From NCBI GenBank assembly GCA_037074765.1, contig JBAMDO010000128.1, positions 95,189 to 159,188 of the forward strand: DNA of 64,000 nt, in the 5' to 3' direction. Position 1 is the first letter of the stretch. Every line of letters begins with the position of its first letter. The position numbers were made by a program, and so were the translations under genes. The notes below the pieces were generated by a model. It had not been told where the DNA came from. It saw only the letters and a list, made by a program, of their open reading frames with translations, and ran no database searches. Shown here one piece after another: positions 1 to 10,221 of the stretch. This DNA is from Mansonella perstans. Taxonomy: Eukaryota; Nematoda; Chromadorea; Rhabditida; Onchocercidae.

Positions 1-11
1 AATTTGCTCAC

Positions 12-196
12 TGAATTGTATTTGAATTGCTAAGGTTCACAATTTCTGCTTCATGGCTGCAACGTTCGTCACGCAATGTTTGCCTTAATGCATTAATTAG
101 ACATAAACAACGCTTTTCACAGAATTCGCTCATTGAAATTCGACTTTTTTGATTTTCATGATTTTGATTTTCATGATTTTCATGATTTTGATTCAT
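12..196 (-). CDS. Possible first coding exon of a gene running off the left edge
   Basis: An ATG at 196 (minus strand) opens 61 codons and two further bases, ending at a good splice donor (GTGAGC, reading leftward from base 11). A stop follows directly if the intron is not removed, as expected for a true exon end. The N-terminus is a run of Asn, Gln, His and Glu built from a short repeated unit (HEN/QNHEN). After it comes a more ordinary stretch with four cysteines (positions about 27, 31, 33 and 47). An upstream in-frame TAA makes this ATG the likely start. No family is recognised and the rest of the gene lies outside the window. It could also be a chance reading frame: the repeat-like start weakens the case, while the clean donor and balanced composition support it. 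Confidence 0.35.
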
Positions 197-2861
197 GTTT
201 TTGGTTTCGATTAGCCGAGCATGATTGGGAATGCCATCATCGTATATTGCAGTGATAATTGAAATAAATTACTGTCTTGAGCTGTTTTATCTTTATTAAA
301 ATGCATTAAACTTAGAATGGATCAAGTATTAAGCAAAGAAATTGCATTAAACCCAGAAAAATTAAATGCATTAAGTCCAGAATAGTACAATCACCTTCTA
401 TCGTGAAAATTTTACTTTCGATGGAGAGCAATGAGGATGAAATTTTTTTTTATGTTACTTATGCCAAAGGTTCCACCTATGCGCTACCTATGCCAAAAGT
501 TCTTTTGTTGACAATGGCAAATTTTTATCTTTACATTATTACGAATATTGAGAATATAGTTCTGGTTGTGTTTCTTGTTAGCGTAAAAGGGAAATTTTAT
601 GTGTATCGAATATTTGAATTATCGCTCTATTTATCCAATAAATTGACAGTAAAAATCCTTTATAATTCTTACAGAAAAATCACTCATCGGATGGATAATA
701 AAAATTTCTTTGAAGTGTTTTACAATAAGACGCATCATACATAATTATCGGGCAAGATGAGTTTATATTAATACCGAATATGTAAAATGTTCTCACAATT
801 GAATTTAAGATTAAAATATTTTCACACGATTTAAAGAACGGATAAATAATTCATCACCTTAAATATTACAAAATATTTATCTGTTGTGTGATAAATTCTT
901 TATCTGGGAAATATCCCAGAAAAAAAGAAAAAAAAAAAAACAATCTTTTTGTTAGAAATCTGTGATAGAAATATTTGATTAGAAGTGCACTATAAACTCC
1001 CTTGTTTTTTCCAAACATGCAGTTTAGTTTACAACCATTGTTTTCCTACCAGTACTAGTACTGCAAACAAATTAACAGAGGTTAACTAATTTCTCCTATT
1101 AAAATCTCAACTGATAAAATTACCAATGGAAGCATTTTAAAGCACTTGGAGTTCTACGATCTCTAAAAATATTTCATATTTTCTCAGCTTTTTCAAACGG
1201 AATCTCCACACACCTGTAATTCCGAAGCAACCGTTATAACAAACTATTCGTGTGATATACTTTTCTTGAGCTTCTACATTAAACAATGTTACTTTCCATT
1301 TGTACAACAAATCCTCCTTTGACCTTCCCACCAATATCAATTCAAATTTTATCTGCTTCGAGATTTGCTTTTCTATAAATTACTTTTTCTTTTTTAAATT
1401 GTCATCGTTACATCTTCAAATTTCTACAGTTCATATATTGTGACCTTTTTGTAATTTTCTTCTCTACTTCTCGCCTCTTATCCTCTTATCCATCATTTTC
1501 TGTACTGCAATTCGCATAGTATCGTGCCTCTTGACATTTATATAAGCAGAACTTATCCGCTAATGTCATTCATTGCTGTTGTGAACTTTGTCTTCAGCGT
1601 AGCGTTTTTAGGAAATGTTTCTCGGATTTTCCACTTTGGAATTTCTCTATGTTTTTAATTGTAAATTCTCCGATTCAATTTCATTAAATAATAAAGCATC
1701 AGCAGATATATTCTGCTTATATAAATTTATTTTAAGAAACAAACGAACTTTTCAACATCATTGAATTTTCGGTGCTTTTCTGTTTGGAACAGTTTACCTC
1801 CATAATAGCACCATTTTATACCATTTTTTCTATTACAAAAATTTTTATTTTCTCTCATCAATTATGAAAAACTTTTTTGCCTGAACTTCTATCACTTCTA
1901 TCATATTTTTAATATTTAGTATTATTTTCCCATTCATTTAAAACAGATCTCTTTATTAACCTTCCCGCCATTGGAAAAAATAATATCGTTCAAAATTTTG
2001 ATTGCTTCAAAAGAACTCTTTCTGCTATTTCCTTTAGATTATTTGTATTGTAACTGTTTATTAGGTCTCCAATTTCTTCTGTGTATTTTCATTTGATTTT
2101 TCTTATATGACATATGACCTTTGTACATATGACCTTTCTCTGTCTTTTTCCCGCCTTCTTTATCATATTCATCGTTTTACGTCTACAAAATCTCTCATAG
2201 CTGCTTTTCTTTCGAATATTGGTGTAAGTAAAAAATTGTTCCACGTCATTCATTCTTTCATATTAAACAATAGTAACATAGTAAATTTGTGTTTTTTTTT
2301 TTTTTTTTTTTTTTTTTTTGCAATAATAGATATTATTAGAAAGTGTTGATATCTTTTTGGTCTTTTCATCAAAAAAATTTCATTATAATTTTAATTATGA
2401 AATCTTCCAATCCAATCTTACTAATTATAATTAAGATTTTTTGAGCTACAAAATAAATTCTCTAATTTTTTTAAGCAAAATATTCTAATTTACAAAATAC
2501 TCTATTATCTAATTTTTTTTAAGAAAAATTAGAAGTATTTCATGTTAAAATTTCATTTTATTTATAGTAAATCTTGATTTTTTCATTTAGTCCCTCTTAT
2601 CGATCAACAACATTCTTAGTGAATTTGTAGAAAATGTTAGCTAAATACATGTTTAACACAATAAATCACATCATATTATGATCTTACCTATAATACCCTA
2701 TAAACCTATAATGATTGAATCTATGTATTACTACTAATTATTTAAAATTTTAGGTTGATCATTGCAAAAAATTCACAAAGTTTACTTTAGTATATTTGAT
2801 TATTCATTCCTTTCAGACAAATTTCGCAGTCACATTATTGAATTATCTTCAAACGATCATG
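197..2861. other. AT-rich intergenic DNA, upstream of the zinc transporter
   Basis: No convincing exon was found. The stretch holds a poly-T run (about 2293-2319), homopolymer A at about 922-940, and a perfect 16-bp inverted repeat (1536-1551 with 1711-1726). The open frames at 403-744 and 2107-2349 are low-complexity and lack exon-like ends. The frame at 2754-2817 is open into the first transporter exon and might be an N-terminal extension of that gene. Confidence 0.6.
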
Positions 2862-5570
2862 AATGCTGCAAATATTTCCAAGTCTGATTGTATGTTTTTA
2901 TATTCATATCTTCAAACAAATACTTGGGAATTTCTTTTTTAATTTCAAAATTTCCTCAAATTTCAGATCTTTTCTTTGGTTTTATATCGATTACTGTAAT
3001 ATCGCTTTTATCCTTAACTGGCCTTATATTTTTACCTGTCATGAAACGCAAATGGCGAAATAGATGGATGCAAGTATTTCTTGCTTTGGCTGTTTCAACG
3101 TTGAGCTCAGATGCTTTACTTCATATTTTACCACAGGTATTTCTTTTTTTGTCGATCGATGCTATCAATAGGATGGATAAGAAGTTTTTCCGATTTCCGA
3201 CTGCTATTTTTTGGTATCACAAACCAGTAATATCCGTTCAAAATAGATTAAAATCTGAGTATGAATTTAGATGTTCTTTAAATGACTGAAGATCTGAACA
3301 GCTGCATGTAGCCGTATTAATTTTACTATAAAAAATGGTGAAAATAGTTGTAATTAAATTTATTTGATTATGAACTTCGTGTCTGTAAAATTCATTTTTT
3401 AAGATAGTTGGGGTACATGATCACTTTCAACATGACCATCATCATCATCAGTATCACAACAATCATGTTAAAATGGAAGACAATCATTCGAATCCTCATA
3501 ATCATCATCAAATGAAACACAATCATCCGGATTACTATAATCATCATTATAATCACGCTTACAATCATCAAATGGGACAAAATTATTCGGATCAACAGCA
3601 CAGTAATTATCAAAAGGAACTCGGTCATTCCGATCACGATCACAGTCATCATCATCATCATCATCATCACAATCACAGTCATCATATGAGACAAAATTAT
3701 TCGGACCACCAACACAATCATTATCAAATGAAACTCAATCATTCGGATCTCAACTTCAATGATGATCAAGTAGAACAGAATTATTCGGACCACCAACACA
3801 ATTTTCATCAAATGAAGCACAATCATTCGGATCATCGCCATCATAATCACAATCATAATCAAATTGGCCAAAATTATTTGGATTATCAAAACAATCATCA
3901 GCAACCGGAACACAATCATTCGGATCATCATCAAAATTCCAACCATCATCAAAAGGAACACGATCATTCGAATCACCATCATCAAAAGGAACACGATCAT
4001 TCGAATCACCATCATCAAAAGGAACACGATCATTCGAATCACCATCATCAAAAGGAACACGATCATTCGAATCACCATCATCATCATCGTGATGAATATA
4101 AAGTTATTTTCTAAACTTTTAGCATATTCACTGGACAGGTTTCTCTAACTAGTGTAGTGGTAAAACTTCTTTACCAAATACTTAAATATCTGTATATCAT
4201 GATTAATGTTTCTTATTATTTATAGAAATCCGAAGATGGAACACTCACCTCCGATGATCATTCGATGTTGCTCAAAATGACAGCTGTAATTGCAGCTGCT
4301 TACATTCTCTATATATTAGAATTCGTCGGTGCTTCACGCATCCAGAAAGAAAAACTTGTTAGAAAATATATATACTTATACAATTTTTTATCAAATTTTG
4401 TTGTATATATACGATTTTTTATAAAAGTGAAAAAAGCATAGATCCTGAAATCTTGTTGAATTTGGTTTCAGGAAATTGCAGAACTTATGAGGATCTCCAC
4501 TACACCGCATGATGATTGCGAAACGTAAGTCAAGAGAAATAATTATTTGTCATAGTTAATAAAAATACTCTTACTATACCTAGTTACATAAAGCGTCAAT
4601 CATATTGTTGAATATAGTCTTCCAAGAAGTGAAAAATTAAACAATAAACATTGAAGGGGAAGTAATAAGACCATGGATAACGCTTGCAATCACCACGATG
4701 ATGTTATTAGTGATTGTAGTCACTACGGTGGTGTTAGTGGCGTTGCCGATGAACCAGTAGTGATGTTCGGCCTTAAAAGTACGGCATTCGTGATTATTTT
4801 CGGTGATGCTATCCATAATTTCATCGACGGAATTGCTGTTGGTGCAAGTTTCTTAATTTCAAATCAAGTTGGTATAGCGACAAGCATTGCTGTGGCATGT
4901 CACGAACTACCACACGAATTAGGTTTCAGTTTTTCTTTACTCGCTTCATTTTTTTCTTTATTATTATATTTATGATTCTGGATCCATTCAGATTTTATAA
5001 CATTTCCGAAATATCTTTTACATTATAATCAGGTGATTTCGCGGTCTTAATCGAATCCGGCCTTTCCATTCCTCGTGCAATGTTCCTGAATTTCCTTTCC
5101 TCTTTAACCGCTTATGCAGGCTTATTTGTCGGCTTAGCAGCAATTAGTGTTGACAGTGCCATCGAGGTATTGCTTGCCATTACAGCTGGAATGTTTTTGT
5201 ACGTCGCCTGGCTTGATATGGTAAGTTTTTCGTTTTTCCTAATATTTTGTAAAATATTGGTGAATGAGATTTTCTTATAGCACTTTCCAGGATTTCGATC
5301 TTCATCTTTAGTCAGACAAGGAAAAAACAACCAAAATTTATTTAATCTAAAGTAGATTAAATACTTTAATTCAATATGGAGTATTTTTAAATGCGAACTC
5401 TTGAGAACTGTATGAATTATCTTTTATAGTTGGTACATTTGAAAAGGGAATCAGCATCGACGAATGATAAATGGTATGTGACGTTGCTGCTTCAGAATAT
5501 CGGCTTCATTGTAGGATTCTTGATTATGTTTGCAATTGGTTGGTATGAAGAAGTTCTTGGAACATTTTAG
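2862..5570 (+). CDS. ZIP (SLC39) zinc transporter, LIV-1 subfamily, with His-rich loop
   Basis: Eight exons join in phase: 2862-2889, 2967-3136, 3404-4102, 4226-4357, 4472-4524, 4663-4922, 5033-5220, 5430-5570, giving 556 aa. ZIP proteins carry zinc and related metals into the cytosol from outside or from organelles. The first membrane segment lies near residues 10-30. The second ends in a DALLHILPQ motif, followed by a cytosolic-type His-rich region of about 230 residues encoded by one exon. Later come [13 protein letters not shown] and [11 protein letters not shown], the paired metal-binding helices typical of LIV-1 members, and a C-terminal LLQNIGF helix. The start was placed at the ATG after the acceptor at 2817. 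A longer N-terminus upstream is possible because LIV-1 proteins often have an ectodomain. The donors at 4103 (GTTATT) and 4923 and the acceptor at 4661-4662 are weak, but all fit the phase. Confidence 0.88.
3943..4083 (+). repeat. 33-bp tandem repeat coding for the His-rich loop
   Basis: Four consecutive copies of a 33-bp unit (starts 3943, 3976, 4009, 4042) encode the 11-residue block [11 protein letters not shown]. The copies look identical base for base. More diverged units with the same HNHSD or HDHSN core fill the exon upstream from about 3480. The unit length is a multiple of three, so copy-number change keeps the transporter frame open. Confidence 0.9.
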
Positions 5571-6957
5571 GATGCTAGTAGCATTTCCGATAATTTGTTT
5601 TTACAGAGTTGAATTTTACAATGAAAAAGTGATTCATTAAATCGAAAAATTTTCTTCGGGAAATTTTTGTTTGTTTTCAGAAAATTATGATCATTATCTC
5701 ACAAAAAGACAATGAAAAATAGCTTTTTAAAAATTTTAGTGTTTCTTAATTGATGGATCATTTAGAATATGTTTGATAGATAAAATATGGATAGGAACAG
5801 AATTGAAAAAGATAGATGAGTGTTTCACTTTTTTATAATTTTAAAATTCCAAATTTGTTAGTTCTATAAAGAATCTTTGTTTCTGTGTTTATAATGATAT
5901 TGACTAGCTTTTTGCAATGTCAATAGCTGTATTAACTTGTTTTTACACTTTGCTTAGTTAGATCCCCAAATTGTTGTTTGCATCATAAAAACAATGCGTG
6001 CCTTTATTGTTCTCGGGATTAGTTCAATCTTTATTTGCATTGCATTGTTTGCATCATTTTATTTCAATGAAAATTTTCATTATTTTTTGTTCTAGCGTGG
6101 AAAAAATTTTGCAAATTTATTTGCTATTTTGCTTTGCTTAAAATCAACATTATATTTACTGTTATCATATTTTTTGTTGCTGTCTGAGTAATAACTACTG
6201 TATAGGTTCTATTGTTTGTGCCGTAAAATCTTCACAAGCTTCCTCTATCGTTACTTGTATCGTAAGCAAGTTTCTATCATATCGTAAAAATGATGTAAGC
6301 TTCTGCTGTTGAATCAGAGTAGCTAGAGTAAACGTAAACTATCATCATTTTTAGATAATTTCTGATAATTATGAATCAGGACCTGAGTGATCTAATCCTT
6401 TTCACTCATTTATCCTTGACCATTTGAATCTTGTTGAGAGAGTTTGATTTTTATGATAATATAAGATCTTTTATGTGCGAAGTTTTCCGTCCGTCACGCA
6501 AATAAGTGACCGACCGTAAAATATGGACTGTTTACTTATGCAAATTTAATTTACAACACATTTAATTTGTTTCTTGTTCATACAAACATATTACATGAGT
6601 TGATCATCGGTATATATTATTTCACTGCTCTGAACATGCCTTAACTCCAGGTTAGGCATATCATTTTTTATCTAAAATGCAATTTAGTTATAGGCGCAAT
6701 CTTTTGTAGTAACGAATTTAAGCTGCCTATTGGATATATGACTGTGCAATCCAATTTACGGATTATAAATTTTACAAAAATAATAGAGAATGAATTAATT
6801 TAATTAGAAGTAACAGAAACTGGAAATTGTTTGTTGTTGATGTCATCATATATATTCAAATGTTAATTCAACTTCAATTAATTTGTTCAGTTTTGTAAAA
6901 TAAACAAGTGGGATTCTATTTTTTCAAATCTATTTTAAAAAAATAGATTTCATTTGT
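5571..6957. other. Intergenic DNA between the ZIP gene and the small basic gene
   Basis: AT-rich, presumably holding the 3' ends of the convergent ZIP gene (plus) and 112-aa gene (minus). No exon, RNA gene or repeat family is recognised. Confidence 0.6.
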
Positions 6958-7746
6958 TTAGTGCCTTACTTCACGTAGAGTATTGTCAGGTGATTCAGGA
7001 CGCTCACGTACAACTTTCGGACGATGACGCGTAGGTATTTGTAATTCTAAAAATCATGTCATTTAAATTTTATGGTCCGACACTAAAGTTAATCAAATCA
7101 TTTCTCATATTAGCGTTGCTCAAACGAAGAATAAATATAAGCATACTGTAATCATTCTTCCTCTTGCATTCCTTTAAATCGCTGAAAACTTCCATTTGAC
7201 GATTATCTTCACGTAATTGTTCCGCTTTCATTATGAGCATTTCTTTTTTGCTAAATTTATTGCCTATTGCTATCAGCAAATGAAGCAAGAATTAATTATC
7301 AAATATTAAATTACATAAAACAGAATCAATAATTGAGTACAAAATTAAATGAAGAACGAAATGTTTGCAAAATTTACTTTCAATAACTTACACTTTTTCG
7401 TCCTGTGAACTTTTGTCACGTTCCCGTCTGTATTTTTCCACGCTTTTGTCAGACTTTTCTTCAGTTTTTCGATGCTTTCTCCGTTTTCCACGATGTTTTT
7501 TCCTATTATGTTCACTTATTTCCTGCACATTTGTAGCATAAAATGAATGCATCTTTTTCATTAAAAAAAATTTTTCACAAATCGCGAACTTTTCTAAAAT
7601 CAAGAGATTTTAGAAAAGTTTGATGCCAAACAATTGAGATAAATAGAATGAAAAAAATTTTTTCAAATATTGAAAAAGTATGCATAGAAAAAGATCAAAG
7701 TATATCACAGCATATAGAAAAGGACTACAACCTTATCAGAATGCAT
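6958..7746 (-). CDS. Small charged protein of unknown function (112 aa)
   Basis: Four exons on the minus strand, 7746-7732, 7522-7392, 7250-7147 and 7046-6958, join in phase (15+131+104+89 nt = 113 codons with stop). The start lies 24 nt after a TTGCAG acceptor, typical of a trans-spliced worm mRNA. The second exon ends in a perfect GTAAGT donor; the first donor (GTTGTA) is weak. The protein is extremely rich in Lys, Arg and Glu over residues 10-50, then has a likely helical segment (EMLIMKAEQLREDNRQMEVF) and a Pro/Arg-rich tail. No signal peptide or membrane segment is seen. Such composition fits a nuclear or nucleic-acid-associated protein, but that is only inference. I do not recognise the family. 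The model rests on phase agreement and splice signals. Confidence 0.62.
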
Positions 7747-7770
7747 TTTTAAAATGCAAGTACTGTTAAT

Positions 7771-7776
7771 CCTGCA
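7771..7776 (-). promoter_or_regulatory. Likely SL trans-splice acceptor of the 112-aa gene
   Basis: Reading leftward, ATTGCAG ends at 7772 and the transcript would begin at 7771, 25 bases before the ATG at 7746. No coding exon was found upstream, so a spliced leader is the simplest 5' end. Confidence 0.45.
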
Positions 7777-10221
7777 ATTGTCAAAACCTTCAATGATAAA
7801 TCAATGGTAAGTTTTTTTTTTTTGCCGACAACAGCAACACTATTTGAACAATGCATGACAAAGTCCTGTTTTTAACAATTTCTCAATAATTTTACTTCTA
7901 ATCAAACTTACCGATGTTCTATTGAAACACATATGTGTAATTATCACTGTCTGTCTTTCTTCCTGTCCCTATCTCGTGAATTTAAGAATAAACAATGAAG
8001 AATTCTGAAGTAAGCAGTCCATTCATTTATTAACTTTTTTTCTGTTCCTCCTTTTTATGCAAATTTAGTAAAATTTCCAGCTTTTTATGAAAATTAAATG
8101 ACTGTTGGCAAGTATGAAATTTGGCAGCCTGCGATGATCGTTATCATGATAAATATGGTGATAAAATTTTTATACCAATGAGAAACTCTCGAGAATATCG
8201 CTTGGAAACAATCGCTATCATATTCTGGACAATACTTTTGAGAAAACTATTGTACAGTAATAGCGAATGGAACATAAAATCTGTGACGAATGAAAGATAA
8301 GCCTTTGGATTTTGAGCTGATCAAATAATCAGGAGAAAATTGATTTGCTCGGATTCATTGATCAAATGATTGGAAGAAAACTGTTTAGATAATTTTTTAA
8401 AGGATTTTTCAAACAATTGATGTTTTTTTTTGAAAGAAGTATAAACTTTGTGATTACATTTTGTTACTCTTATCACTGATAATATCATTTGGAAACGATT
8501 CATTTCATTCCAGCAAATTAATAACTGTTTGGAAGACAGTGGGAATAAAATCTAATCATTTAAAAGCATACATATTACAATATAGGTATATAATTGCTAT
8601 GAAATTTGAGCATTTGAGAGTAAAGGAAAAAACTTTTTGTGATTAGATTAGAAACTTAATTGAAAGTTCGAGGAAATTAGAAAGTAAGTAAAGAAACTTC
8701 TTGGGTTTAATCTAATATAATCTAGAAGAATATTTACTATAATACAATCATATAATTGATGAGGAATTGAAATATGTATTATATTTTGGAAATTTGGTTA
8801 AATAAGAAAATAAATAAATATCGATTAATAGAAACCGATTAAATGAGGAAATCAAATATCTATATTATTGACGAAGAGCTTGATTAAATATCCTGTTATT
8901 TGAATTTTAGTCATTAAATATTAACAAATTAGATTTGTTAATCCGGAAAAGCGATAAATTCATTAATTAGTACCGGGAAGAAAAAACCTGCAAACAAAAA
9001 TTATTTCACGGCAACATGAAAGTGATAGTTTTCAATACTTTGTATTAGTATTTATTGTAACATAAACCAATAAATTTGTGTTAATGTTTGAAATTTAAAC
9101 AGTCAATAAATTTTTTAAAGCTGATAATAATGAAGGGAAAGAAAGAGGGAGACAGAGAGAGCAAAAGAAAAAAAGCCAATCATAATATGAATAACAAATT
9201 TTGATCAATAAAAAATGTGAGAATACCTTGGAAGAAAAACAGTGGTTGGGAAATTTTGATCAGCAATAATAGTTGAAAATTGATCAGCTAACTGATATCA
9301 ACCACTAAAAGAGATAACTGATAAATATTTTCAAAAGGAATGTCGTATTTGTTTTATTTTCACAAATGAATGGTTTACATCTTTTTCTTTAATTTAAAAA
9401 AAATTACAAAATTCATGAAGAAAATGTAAGCAAGCCCTTTCCCAAATTTCTCAGATTCATGCCTTTTTTTAAAGCTTAATATAAAAGATAAACTAATAAC
9501 TATAAGTAGATTACAAATAAAGACAGTTCGAAGAGATAAAAAGTAAGAGTTTTTGAAAAAAAGGCTGAGCGATAGTGTCATTTCCATAGCTGAAATGATC
9601 ATAACAAAAACGAAAAATCAGAAATAGGCGAAAACATTTTAAAAACGCAAAAAAAAAAATTCGAAATGCAAAGATTTAATTTTTGAAATTTCTCTGTGAA
9701 AGATGAGCGATCATAACAGCTGATAATAATTTTGAATACATTAGAGAAGATTTAAAAAAATATGTTGGATGAAATTTTTGGTCAAACCGATGAATTAATT
9801 GCAAAAGAGAGTGATAAGTTGATGAGGCAAATATCACAACAATGGTATGGCACCGGGATCATTGTTAGCATCAAATGCTAATTCATGGCAAATGATTCAC
9901 AGGTTTGAAACAGTAAATCATTCTAAATTACTTATGACAATCAATTATACTAGCAATAATTATACCAGAACTAATTATACAGGCACTAATTATACCAGCA
10001 TAGGAATTTAATAAAAATGCCATGCAAATATTCATATAAAAAAGTAAATACTTTTGCTTTTGATGTTAAAAATTTTCTTAAGAAAAAACTGTCATCAGAA
10101 AAAAGAATTTAAAGAAAAAAAATCTTTTTTATACTTAAGAACTTTAAATAGAAGATAAATCTTTTTTTTTTTTGTTTTTTAAAAAAAATTACAGCAAGAT
10201 AAAAGCAACTGTAGAACATTT
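7777..10221. other. Intergenic DNA upstream of the small basic gene and downstream of SLC22
   Basis: AT-rich with several poly-A and poly-T runs and AG-rich patches (about 9130-9175). Short open frames at 8321-8646 and 9375-9602 are low-complexity and lack splice context. The sequence CTAATTATAC/CACTAATTATACC recurs three times at about 9940-10000. Nothing else is recognised. Confidence 0.6.

Noticed and set aside
403..744. 113-codon open frame on the plus strand
   Set aside because: Composition is typical of random AT-rich DNA, no splice or family signals, no recognisable domain.
2107..2349. 80-codon open frame ending in a poly-Phe run
   Set aside because: The Phe run is a poly-T tract; no supporting exon ends.
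3392..4087. Long open frame on the minus strand opposite the His-rich exon (231 codons of Met, Ile, Val, Leu)
   Set aside because: It is the antisense shadow of the CAT/CAC-rich repeat; the plus strand joins a well-supported ZIP gene in phase.
3864..4148. Plus-strand open frame overlapping the His repeat in another frame
   Set aside because: Repetitive Ile/Arg/Asn product explained by frame shift of the same tandem repeat.
7908..8000. Possible extra exon with a GTAAGT donor upstream of the small charged gene (minus strand)
   Set aside because: All three frames hit stops before the donor.
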